NCBI GenBank assembly: GCA_903851195.1
Contig: CAINNJ010000023.1
Span: 62,001 to 126,000, forward strand
DNA from: an uncultured Acidobacteriia bacterium
GTDB lineage: Bacteria > Acidobacteriota > Terriglobia > Bryobacterales > Bryobacteraceae
Direction: 5' to 3'
Length of the DNA: 64,000 nucleotides
This document shows positions 8,815-16,724 of this stretch, in pieces. Each line of letters opens with the position of its first letter. Positions within the stretch are counted from its first letter, which is position 1. Both the position numbers and the translations under genes were made by a program. The notes below the pieces were generated by a model. It was not told the DNA's origin. It worked only from the letters and a program-made list of their open reading frames with translations, and made no database searches.

Positions 8815-10848
8815 ATGGCAGATACAATTGCCTGGCACGGAAAAACGCTGGCGGAGCATGTCGGACTGCGCGACGACGCCGCTAACAAGGGATACCGTTT
8901 TCTCTCATTGAGCGTTTATGGCGCGACCAATTCGCCCGTGTACGCGGCGGTGATGATCAGGCGACCGGCCGTCGTGGCCCAGCGCGATTTTCCCGCGCTC
9001 ACCGCAGACCAGTTTCAGGCAACGTTCAACGATCAGGCGCAGAAGGGTTACGGGCCGGTCATGATCGCGGCCACGGGTTCCTCTTCAAATCCCTTGTTCG
9101 CCGCCGTGTTTCAGCCGCAGAGCCCCATCGCTCTGACGCGCCATGGTCTCACTTCCGGCGCCGATACCGACACCGGCACCATCCAGGGCATGAATAAGCT
9201 GGCCAGGAAAGACGGCATGATTCTCCATTGCCTGGCCACTTACGGTGACCCCGGCGACCCGCGTTTCGCCGCCGTCTGGCTGACCAATTCCGCGAAGACG
9301 TTTTGGAATAACGATGGTCTGTCGGACACGGCGGCCGGTTATCAGGCCCGCTTCGACGCCCAGACTTCCGCGTGGTGCCGACCCGCCTTCGTCGCGGTGG
9401 ATTCTTCGAACCGCTATATGTCCCTGTTCGTCGCTGACGAGATCGGGCCCTGGGTGGCCCGCCACAATCTCAGCCCCGACGATTATCAGAAGGAATTCAA
9501 CACCTGGACCGCAAAGGGCTTCTTCCCCCTTTGCGTGCAGGCCGGCGGTCCCGACAAGACGTCGGCCCGTTTCGCTGCCCTGTTCGTTCAGAGCGAGACA
9601 ACCGTGGCCAGGCAGTTCCATGCCACCGGTCCCGTTGCCAACGCGGCGATCGACGCAGTCGTGCAGCGGGGTATGGTGAATTCGCCGGTCCGTCACGCGG
9701 CCCTCGCGATCGTTCACAGGAAGCAGTTAGTCTATGCACGGGGCTACACCTTCGCTGAGCCGGACTGGCCCCTGGCTCAGCCTGTAACACACTTCCGCCT
9801 CGCAAGCGATTCGAAGACGATTACTTCTCTCGCCGTCTTTCAGTTGTTGGAAGAAGGCAAACTGCATCTGACCGACAAATTGCAGCAGATTCTGCAACTC
9901 AAAACACCTTCCGGCGGCAATCCCGTGGACGGTAATTTCGGCAATATCACGATTCAGCAACTGCTGGAACATTCGAGCGGCTTGCAGCCGAATGCATTTG
10001 GTAACAGCTACGCCGTCAGGCAGGCGTTCGCCCAGGCGGGCCATCCGGTGAACCTGCCCGTCAGCGCCGCCATGACGGACTCTTTCATCGCCGGTCTCAG
10101 CCTGCTCGCGCCGCCCGGAACGTCGCATTATTACAACAATTGCGGCTATTACCTGCTCGGCAGGGTGGTCGCCAGGCTGCGCGGGCTTTCCACCATCGAT
10201 GCTTATCAGAAGCACCTGTTTGACCCTCTGAAAATTCAACGCGTGCGCCTGAATTCCACCCTGATCGCGAACTCCCCGGACGACGAAGCTCGCTACCAAA
10301 GCCCTGACCTGAGCGTGGGCCCCAGCGTCATGACGCCGGCACAACCGGTCGTTCCCTATGGGTACGGAACCGAAGACTACGCCACTCTCGCCGGCGCCGG
10401 CGGCCTTACCGGTGCCGTTACCGACGTCGCCCGTCTAATCGCCATGATGCTGGACCCGGATACGGCAGCGATGAAGCGGGTCACCGTAACGGACATGCTC
10501 AACAGAGGCGCTGCGTATCTGTCGTTTCTTTCCACTCCGGCCGGGATGGCCCTTCTGGCTGCGGGCAAGGCTCTCGCTAACGATGGTGGTGCGCGTTCCG
10601 GCTACGGTTTCGATGACACAAGCGTTTCCGGCGGCAGCTATTACGCCCAAAAGGGCGGCGAACTCACAAACCTGTGTAACAGCGTGGTGCAGCTGAACGG
10701 CGAGTGGGGTTTCGTCATGTGCTGGGCCAGCCCGCCGGTGGCGGCCCCCGGCTGGTATCCGAACTATCCGGAGGTGATGAGTATCGCCACCGCCGCATCA
10801 TGGAGCCCGGCCGATCTCTTCCCGGCCTTCGGTATGCCGTCTCTCTGA
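8815..10848 (+). CDS. Beta-lactamase-fold serine hydrolase with five N-terminal tandem repeats (polyglycine-hydrolase-like layout)
   Basis: The C-terminal half of this 677-residue protein is a class C beta-lactamase/esterase-type hydrolase. Ser331 and Lys334 lie in LASDSKTITS (SxxK) and Tyr440/Asn442 in HYYNNCGYYLLG (YxN). The N-terminal 290 or so residues contain five degenerate repeats of about 50 residues. Each pairs an amphipathic helix with a strand pair such as KGYRFLSLSVYG...YAAVMI, KGYGPVMIAATG...FAAVF and KGFFPLCVQAGG...FAALFV. This layout resembles bacterial tandem-repeat domains joined to beta-lactamase folds, as in polyglycine hydrolases. The ATG at 8815 is preferred over the adjacent GTG at 8812 because AGAGGA is better spaced. 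No signal peptide is evident, so location is unclear. Substrate unknown. Confidence 0.85.
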   Translation: MADTIAWHGKTLAEHVGLRDDAANKGYRFLSLSVYGATNSPVYAAVMIRRPAVVAQRDFPALTADQFQATFNDQAQKGYGPVMIAATGSSSNPLFAAVFQPQSPIALTRHGLTSGADTDTGTIQGMNKLARKDGMILHCLATYGDPGDPRFAAVWLTNSAKTFWNNDGLSDTAAGYQARFDAQTSAWCRPAFVAVDSSNRYMSLFVADEIGPWVARHNLSPDDYQKEFNTWTAKGFFPLCVQAGGPDKTSARFAALFVQSETTVARQFHATGPVANAAIDAVVQRGMVNSPVRHAALAIVHRKQLVYARGYTFAEPDWPLAQPVTHFRLASDSKTITSLAVFQLLEEGKLHLTDKLQQILQLKTPSGGNPVDGNFGNITIQQLLEHSSGLQPNAFGNSYAVRQAFAQAGHPVNLPVSAAMTDSFIAGLSLLAPPGTSHYYNNCGYYLLGRVVARLRGLSTIDAYQKHLFDPLKIQRVRLNSTLIANSPDDEARYQSPDLSVGPSVMTPAQPVVPYGYGTEDYATLAGAGGLTGAVTDVARLIAMMLDPDTAAMKRVTVTDMLNRGAAYLSFLSTPAGMALLAAGKALANDGGARSGYGFDDTSVSGGSYYAQKGGELTNLCNSVVQLNGEWGFVMCWASPPVAAPGWYPNYPEVMSIATAASWSPADLFPAFGMPSL

Positions 10849-11104
10849 TACTGGAACCGGTGAACATCCGGCTCCGGGCGGAAATCGGGATCAGGGGGAA
10901 ATGCGCGCTGCTCCCCTTCCACACCTGCCAGACATTGCGCATCTGCAGGAACTCGGTACTCACTTGGGTTTACTCGCACCGCCTGACAGGTAGAGATCAG
11001 GAACACGCAATCAAATGGGAAGAACTTCAGAAGTCAAACGAACGGCCAGGGAGAAAACAAGGAAAACTGCCACTGACTGCATGCTCTGTAAGGTGTTGAA
11101 AACA

Positions 11105-11179
11105 TGGTAGCGCTAACGGGAGTCGAACCCGTATTTAAGCCTTGAGAGGGCTCTGTCCTAACCATTAGACGATAGCGCC
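11105..11179 (-). tRNA. tRNA-Glu (anticodon CTC)
   Basis: On the minus strand a 75-base cloverleaf can be drawn. The acceptor arms are GGCGCTA and TAGCGCT, the D arm contains GTCTAATGGTTAGGAC, the anticodon stem-loop is GAGCC-CTCTCAA-GGCTT, and the T arm is ACGGG-TTCGACT-CCCGT. CCA is encoded. Loop position 33 is T and positions 34-36 are CTC, reading GAG (glutamate). The first acceptor pair is G-U. The 5' end is seven bases from the stop of the upstream sigma-factor gene, so the tRNA may be processed from that transcript. Confidence 0.95.
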
Positions 11180-11186
11180 GTGCCGT

Positions 11187-11867
11187 CTACCACCTTACCA
11201 GATTTCCCGTTGCGCGTGAAACCATCAGATTCGACGCCTTGCCCGCCGAGGTGAGCGTCGCCACTCCCATCTGACCACAGTGTCGCTCCAGCCTCTCCTT
11301 CAGCTCCGCCCGCGCCCGCAGCAGGCGGCTCTTCGCCGCTGCCACCGTTATCCCCAATTGCTCGGCTACTTCCGGCATCGGTAACTGATCCACGTCCCGC
11401 AGCATAAAAACCCGCCGAAGCAATGGCGGAATCCGTCGAATCTCACGCCCCAGCACTTCCGCCAGTTCTCTCGACCCCAACAATGACTCGGGCGTCCGCT
11501 CCGGATCCACCAACTCCAGCGTCCCCCGTTCCTCACCGATCAGGACATCGTCGATGTAGAGGAACTTCGCGCGCCGTGCCTTCCGCAACCGCATCAGACA
11601 CTGATTCACCACAATGCGCGTCATCCAGGTGGAGAAACGCGCATCGATATGAAACTGGTCAATGTGTTGCCAGGCCTTCCAATACGCATTCTGTACTTCG
11701 TCCTCAGCCTCTTCCCGATCGTGCAGAATCGATATCGCCAGCTTTAGTGAATTGCGATAGTTCCGGCGAGTCAGTTCGCTGAACGCATCGCGTCGGCCTT
11801 CCTGCGCGAGCCGAACCAGATCCTCGTCCCGCTGATCCTCGAAACCGTAACTCTTTTGCATCGCCAT
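11187..11867 (-). CDS. ECF-type RNA polymerase sigma factor
   Basis: This 226-residue sigma-70 family protein has region 2 at about residues 17-95 (DAFSELTRRNYRNSLKLAIS, then DEVQNAYWKAWQHIDQF and ARFSTWMTRIVVNQCLMRLR). Region 4 lies at about 145-195 (IRRIPPLLRRVFMLRDVDQL, PMPEVAEQLGITVAAAKSRL, LRARAELKERL). Region 3 is absent, as expected for ECF sigmas. GGGAATTTT precedes the ATG as a ribosome-binding site. No anti-sigma gene is adjacent: the divergent neighbour is an XRE-cupin regulator and the downstream neighbour is tRNA-Glu. Its target regulon is unknown. Confidence 0.9.
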   Translation of the reverse strand: MAMQKSYGFEDQRDEDLVRLAQEGRRDAFSELTRRNYRNSLKLAISILHDREEAEDEVQNAYWKAWQHIDQFHIDARFSTWMTRIVVNQCLMRLRKARRAKFLYIDDVLIGEERGTLELVDPERTPESLLGSRELAEVLGREIRRIPPLLRRVFMLRDVDQLPMPEVAEQLGITVAAAKSRLLRARAELKERLERHCGQMGVATLTSAGKASNLMVSRATGNLVRW

Positions 11868-11937
11868 AAAATTCCCGAAATCCTATCGTGTAAGGACCTG
11901 TTCTGAGCATAGCCCCTTCGGAGAGAAGAAGTTTATT

Positions 11938-12615
11938 GTGATTGAAAATGAATTAAGTGGCGAAGCAAGAACCCGCCAAAATTTTACTCCTGCTAACATG
12001 AGTTTGGACATGCAGGAAACAGGCGAGCAGACGATCCAGCGAGTACTGGCCACCTACGACATCGGTCAGAAGCTCCGCCAGTTGCGGCTGCGAAAAAAAA
12101 TTGCCCTTGTGGATCTCGGCCGCCACACGGGTCTCTCCGCCTCTATGCTGTCCCAGCTGGAAACCGGGAAGATGGTTCCTACTCTCCCCACTCTCGCCCG
12201 GATCTCTATGGTTTTCGACGTAGGTCTGGACTGCTTCTTCGACGCCAGGCGCCGCCGCAAGATCTTCACGATCGTCCGAAAGAATGAAAGGTTGCAATTC
12301 CCCGATCGTCCCGACTCGCGATCTCCCAGCTATTTCTTCGAATGTCTCGCTTTCTCTGCTCAGGAAAAAGGCTTGCAGGCGTATCTGGCTGAGTTCCCCT
12401 CTCGCCCCGGCGAAGAAAACCGACCCCACATCCATGAAGGGTCTGAATTCATCTTTGTTACCCGGGGTGAACTGACCATCGAGTGTCAGGGAGAGGACCA
12501 CGTTCTGTCCGAAGGGGACAGCGTTTTCTTTGACTCCTCCGAACCCCATTCGTACAAGGGTGCTTCAGAGACTGGCGCTCAGGCTGTCGTCATTACCACG
12601 CCGCCACGGGCGTGA
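11938..12615 (+). CDS. XRE-family transcriptional regulator with C-terminal cupin domain
   Basis: This protein of about 225 residues has a helix-turn-helix at about 40-100 (DIGQKLRQLRLRKKIALVDL, GRHTGLSASMLSQLETGKMV). A cupin-2 sensor domain follows at about 145-222 (FPSRPGEENRPHIHEGSEFI, then GDSVFFDSSEPHSYKG), including the His-rich metal-binding pattern. Such regulators usually sense a small ligand and control nearby genes. The GTG at 11938 follows GAGAGAAGAAG; a shorter form from the ATG at 11998 is possible. It is divergent from the ECF sigma gene across only 70 bp, so it may regulate that gene. That is inference from position. Confidence 0.85.
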   Translation: MIENELSGEARTRQNFTPANMSLDMQETGEQTIQRVLATYDIGQKLRQLRLRKKIALVDLGRHTGLSASMLSQLETGKMVPTLPTLARISMVFDVGLDCFFDARRRRKIFTIVRKNERLQFPDRPDSRSPSYFFECLAFSAQEKGLQAYLAEFPSRPGEENRPHIHEGSEFIFVTRGELTIECQGEDHVLSEGDSVFFDSSEPHSYKGASETGAQAVVITTPPRA

Positions 12616-12633
12616 ATCGCATCGGTCTTTCCG

Positions 12634-12656
12634 GACCGGGGATGGAAGCCCCGGTC
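12634..12656. terminator. Hairpin between convergent genes
   Basis: GACCGGGG and CCCCGGTC form a perfect 8-bp stem around a 7-base loop, between the ends of the XRE-cupin gene and the convergent barrel-protein gene. No long T tract follows on either strand. It could stop transcription in both directions, but termination strength is uncertain. Confidence 0.5.
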
Positions 12657-14322
12657 AGCGCTGTAGCGAGCGTACCCAGTTCTCGCCAGGGCTCCAGGAA
12701 ATCCCGGTGCTGATTCGGACTTGCGTGTTGAGTTGGGAGTAGCTGGTGACGTCGAATTTTCGGTAATCCACCCGAATCTCCCCGGTGATCCCATGACGGT
12801 ACTCCCGGCTGATCCCCCCACTGACAAATCTGCTGCCAAAGTGAATCCCGGGCACTGCGGACTCAGAGGCCGTTTGCGAAGTCAGAGAATCGCTTCCACC
12901 CATAACGTTGACATGATAATGGCGTTTCACAATCATGCCGACCGTCCCGGAGAAACTCTGCTGCAGCGACGTTTGCACAAGGCCATTTCCGGGAGACACG
13001 CCCCGGGCGTACGAAAAGCTCAGGGTGCGGTTGCGGCCAAGATCCTTTGCAAACTTCGCGGAAAGGTCCGAAGTCAGGCTTCGCCGGTACAAATCGACCA
13101 CACCGGAATGCTGTCCTGTCAGACGCGCAACTTCCGCGGGAATGGCGACAGACGCCAGGCTTTCACTTTCCAGTGCTGTAATGCCGGCCCGCAGTTGTAG
13201 CTGGGTCGTCCGATTCAGCGCGTAAGAGTAGATGCCCCCGATTGTGTGGAGATTAGCAAGGCTCAGACGGTGCGAAAAGGCATAATCGGTGAAAGTGTAG
13301 TACGTTCCTATCGTGGTCTTCCGCGTATAGCGGTAGCTCAAATCCGCTTGCGCCTGGTAGCCGGTAGTGCCGATTTTCGCGTTCCCGAAACCGGTCCGAT
13401 CAACGAAGAAAAGTCCCCCTCCCGCGGTAATCACCATGCGTGAGGATTTGAGCCACTTAATGCTGGCCTGATTCGACCACTGCCGTGTCCCGTAGTTGGT
13501 CAACTGAACGTTCGGGCTCGCTGACAGGCTGATATTGGAAAGCGAACTCGTTCCTACCGCGGGGTCGGACAAACTGTAGTTTTGCGAGATCACGGACCCT
13601 TCACTGGCCGCGCTGAATACCAAACGACGCGAAAACAAGTGCTGGAAACCCATGTTGATGGATTGATTCGTGCCACCGGTGGCACCGCTCTTTGTGTATC
13701 GCGTCAGGGATGCGCGGTAGTCCACCGAGATCAAATCGTGTTTCCAGAGGTAGCGGCCCTCCATTGACCAGTTGGCGACGTAGCCGGAAGACGCAATGGT
13801 GGTTGTCGTCCCGCTGCTTCCATAAGCCGGCAGCCCGGTCTGATAAATTTCACTAAACCCCAGTGTGGGGACCAAATGCACCGACCGAGGGAGTTGCGGC
13901 CTCGAAATCGTGTAACTCCGGCTTAACACCGCCGGGCCGGAATAATTCTGCGCCGACGCCTGATCGTCCTCGGTCAGTACCTGGGGGCCGGTTCCGTTCC
14001 GCGCATTCGCCAGATTGGACTCCGCGACCGAACCCGGCAGCGGCGGCGCCGCCCTTTGAACCGGCGCGCTAGTGTCCGCCGCACCCGCCAGCCCAGCGTC
14101 CTGTCCACGATTTTCGAGCAGCGGATGAGCGGGGTTCAGCGGATCGTGCTTCCGGATCTCCTGTTCACGCTGTTCCGCGGGTGACAGGGGCCGGTCTCCG
14201 GGCGGTACCGGTTTGGCCTGGCTCTGCTGGTCCGGTTGGTCGGGAGTTCCCGGAACCTGTCCCGCCGCCACAGGCAGAAATGCGCAGAGGGAAAGCACGA
14301 CGAGATGGAGAGCGGAACGCAT
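12655..14322 (-). CDS. Probable outer-membrane beta-barrel protein
   Basis: I cannot name a family for this protein of about 555 residues. Starting at 14322 (MRSALHLVVLSLCAFLPVAAG) gives a clear signal peptide. A Pro/Gln-rich, low-complexity stretch (about residues 22-125) follows. From about residue 140 to the end, alternating polar/hydrophobic strands with many aromatic and Ser/Thr residues look like a transmembrane beta-barrel (for example KTTIGTYYTFTDYAFSHRLS and EYRHGITGEIRVDYRKFDV). The protein ends in a strand close to the C-terminus. Many acidobacterial genomes encode comparable uncharacterised barrels. Neighbours do not reveal a role. It could be a porin-like or exopolysaccharide-export barrel. 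Confidence 0.7.
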   Translation of the reverse strand: MRSALHLVVLSLCAFLPVAAGQVPGTPDQPDQQSQAKPVPPGDRPLSPAEQREQEIRKHDPLNPAHPLLENRGQDAGLAGAADTSAPVQRAAPPLPGSVAESNLANARNGTGPQVLTEDDQASAQNYSGPAVLSRSYTISRPQLPRSVHLVPTLGFSEIYQTGLPAYGSSGTTTTIASSGYVANWSMEGRYLWKHDLISVDYRASLTRYTKSGATGGTNQSINMGFQHLFSRRLVFSAASEGSVISQNYSLSDPAVGTSSLSNISLSASPNVQLTNYGTRQWSNQASIKWLKSSRMVITAGGGLFFVDRTGFGNAKIGTTGYQAQADLSYRYTRKTTIGTYYTFTDYAFSHRLSLANLHTIGGIYSYALNRTTQLQLRAGITALESESLASVAIPAEVARLTGQHSGVVDLYRRSLTSDLSAKFAKDLGRNRTLSFSYARGVSPGNGLVQTSLQQSFSGTVGMIVKRHYHVNVMGGSDSLTSQTASESAVPGIHFGSRFVSGGISREYRHGITGEIRVDYRKFDVTSYSQLNTQVRISTGISWSPGENWVRSLQR

Positions 14323-14557
14323 GAAGCTATGTTCACTCTGACGTGCTGCGGGGATGAGTGTCAAGAGGGAGTAGTTCTGAATACCTTTGAGTGCTATGAG
14401 CTTTCACTCAACGCGCCTGACAAATCGAACGGAAAAGCACTCTGGCGCAACATTATTGATGCGCTCGCGCATTCCGCTTGCCGCGGCGAAAACCGGCGCC
14501 CGAAAATTTGGATGCGACGAACTCCGCCCTGCACACGTCATGTCTGTCAGGAGTGCC

Positions 14558-16693
14558 ATGAAATTTACAAGCGCCAGGGCTGCCGCTCGTTCCCGTGGCG
14601 GAAGAATGCCGGATTCGCCCGACCACGCCGTGACGGGCGAAGCCGTCCTCGGCGGTTTCCCGTGGCGCCTCTCCCTGAGACGTGTCTGCGCGTGCTCGCT
14701 TGCAGTAACGCTTTGTATTCCCATTGCGCCCGCGGCGGAACTGCCCGTTCGCACCGTCGTCCTGTACAAACACGGCGTCGGCTTTTTCGGCCGAAGCGGC
14801 CCGCTCGGCCCCGGTGAATCCGCGCGGCTTGATTTCAAGGCGGCGGATATGAACGACGTCCTCAAGTCGCTTACAATCAACGACAACGGGGGCAAAGTGA
14901 CCGCGGTCCGCTACGACTCCAGCATCCCGCTTGAAAAGAAACTCGACGAATTTCCCTTTCATCTCGACGCGGGCCAGCCACTCGGAGCCGTGCTCGACCA
15001 GCTCAAAGGCGCGCGTCTCGAAATGGAGTTTGGGCCGCAAAAGGTGGCCGGGGCAATCGTTTCCGCCCGCCTGATCCCAGGCGATAAGGATCACCCCGAG
15101 CGGGAACAGCTCACGCTCCTGCTCGATTCGGGCGAACTCCGCAACGTGGACCTTTCGGCCGCCACCGCCATTCGTTTCACCGACCCGAAACTGCAGCTCC
15201 AGTTCCGCGACTACCTCGCCGCGCTCACCAGTTCCCGCTCGAAAGATAAACGCAGCGTCTACATCGATTCCACGGATTCGAAATCCCGCGACGTGCAGGC
15301 CAGCTACATCATGCCCATGCCCGCATGGAAGTCGAGTTACCGGCTCCTGTTCGATGCTGCCGGTCCGTCAACCCTGGAAGGCTGGGCAATCGTCGACAAC
15401 ACCACGGGTGAAGATTGGACCAATGTCCATATTTCGCTCATCTCGGGGAAGCCGATCTCGTTCGTGAGCGAGTTGTACGACCCGAAATACATCCGACGGG
15501 CCAGTGCCGAGTTGCCGGAAGACCAGGCCGTCGCCCCGACCATTCACAACGGCGCCGTGGAAGTTGCCGCGGCCCAACCTCTGCTCGCCATGCGTTCTTC
15601 CGCCGGCTTTCAGGATGGACAGGGGGGCGGAGTTGGCGGCGGGACCTTCAAGGTAGCCGGGTTGCCGAGCGCCGCGCCGCCCGCTCCGCGGGGATCCGCC
15701 AGTTCCATCGCGCCTTCCGGCGCCGCCACCGAGATCGCGGACCTGTTTGAATACGCCATTCCGGCTCCCGTAACGGTGAAGAAGAACGAATCCGCCATGT
15801 TGCCCTTCCTGCAGCAGAAAATCACGGCCCGCAAGCTCATTATTTATTCCGACCAGAGCAAACCGAATCCTCTCAGCGCCGCGGAAATCACCAACACCAC
15901 CGGCCGCACCCTCGATGGCGGTCCCATCACTGTTTACGATTCGGGCGCCTACGCCGGCGAAGCCCTCGTCGAAACCATCAAAAGCGCCGACAAGCGGTTC
16001 ATCAGTTACGGGGTCGATCTCGGCACGCGCATCTCCACGGCGCTCAATTCACGCAACGATAATGTCCGCGAACTCCATGCGCACGACGGCATCCTGGTCA
16101 CGCGCACCGCGCTGATCCAGACCAAAAACTACGCGGTCCGAAACGTCGACGCCCGCGCCAAGACGCTGATCATCGAGCATCCCGTGCACTCCGGTTTCAA
16201 ACTGATCGACACCGCCAAACCCGTCGAAACCGCCGCGAACGTCTACCGCTTTGAACTCAAACTCCCGGCCGGCGGTTCTCTCGATTTCCCCGTCACCGAA
16301 GAGAACGTCTACGACCAGCAAACTTCGGTATCCAATCTCACGCCCGATTCGCTTCTGGTATACGTGCGAAATAAATCGATCGGCGATGCCGCCCGTCGCC
16401 AGTTGCAACAAATTGCCGATATCAAAACTCAAATTGTTAGCAATGACACGGAAAAGCGGCGGGTGGAGAGTGATATTCAAACCGTCACCAGAGACGAAGA
16501 ACGAAATCGTCAGAATATCGCCAGCCTTTCCGCGGTCAGCGGGCAGCAGCAGACGGTACAGGATTATGCCCGGAAACTGGCCGATCAGGAGGTTCAGATC
16601 GCGAGACTCCACGATCGCGCGACGCAGATCGACAACCAGACGGCGGCGCTCCGGACACAGCTTGACCAATTGATCGGAAAACTGGAATTCTGA
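14558..16693 (+). CDS. DUF4139-type secreted protein with C-terminal coiled coil
   Basis: This protein of about 711 residues belongs with DUF4139-containing proteins. Shared motifs are TVVLYKHGVGFFGRSG at the mature N-terminus, LDFKAADMNDVLKSLTINDN, ASYIMPMPAWKSSYRLLFD, LEGWAIVDNTTGEDWTNVHI (the DUF4139 core) and LFEYAIPAPVTVKKNESAML. Residues 300-390 form a Gly/Ala-rich linker, and the last 110 or so residues form a long coiled coil. The start at 14558 has a strong AGGAG at the right distance, while several upstream in-frame ATGs do not; the resulting leader is long but has a hydrophobic core (CACSLAVTLCIPIAPAAE). A paralogue lies at 56701-59079. The function of the family is not established. 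Confidence 0.85.
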   Translation: MKFTSARAAARSRGGRMPDSPDHAVTGEAVLGGFPWRLSLRRVCACSLAVTLCIPIAPAAELPVRTVVLYKHGVGFFGRSGPLGPGESARLDFKAADMNDVLKSLTINDNGGKVTAVRYDSSIPLEKKLDEFPFHLDAGQPLGAVLDQLKGARLEMEFGPQKVAGAIVSARLIPGDKDHPEREQLTLLLDSGELRNVDLSAATAIRFTDPKLQLQFRDYLAALTSSRSKDKRSVYIDSTDSKSRDVQASYIMPMPAWKSSYRLLFDAAGPSTLEGWAIVDNTTGEDWTNVHISLISGKPISFVSELYDPKYIRRASAELPEDQAVAPTIHNGAVEVAAAQPLLAMRSSAGFQDGQGGGVGGGTFKVAGLPSAAPPAPRGSASSIAPSGAATEIADLFEYAIPAPVTVKKNESAMLPFLQQKITARKLIIYSDQSKPNPLSAAEITNTTGRTLDGGPITVYDSGAYAGEALVETIKSADKRFISYGVDLGTRISTALNSRNDNVRELHAHDGILVTRTALIQTKNYAVRNVDARAKTLIIEHPVHSGFKLIDTAKPVETAANVYRFELKLPAGGSLDFPVTEENVYDQQTSVSNLTPDSLLVYVRNKSIGDAARRQLQQIADIKTQIVSNDTEKRRVESDIQTVTRDEERNRQNIASLSAVSGQQQTVQDYARKLADQEVQIARLHDRATQIDNQTAALRTQLDQLIGKLEF

Positions 16694-16724
16694 GGAAAAT
16701 CGGGCACACGGTAAGCTAAAGGGA

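Noticed and set aside
10849-11104. Gap between the hydrolase and tRNA-Glu examined for a small gene or RNA
   Set aside because: Short open frames exist on both strands but none has a ribosome site, plausible composition or motif.
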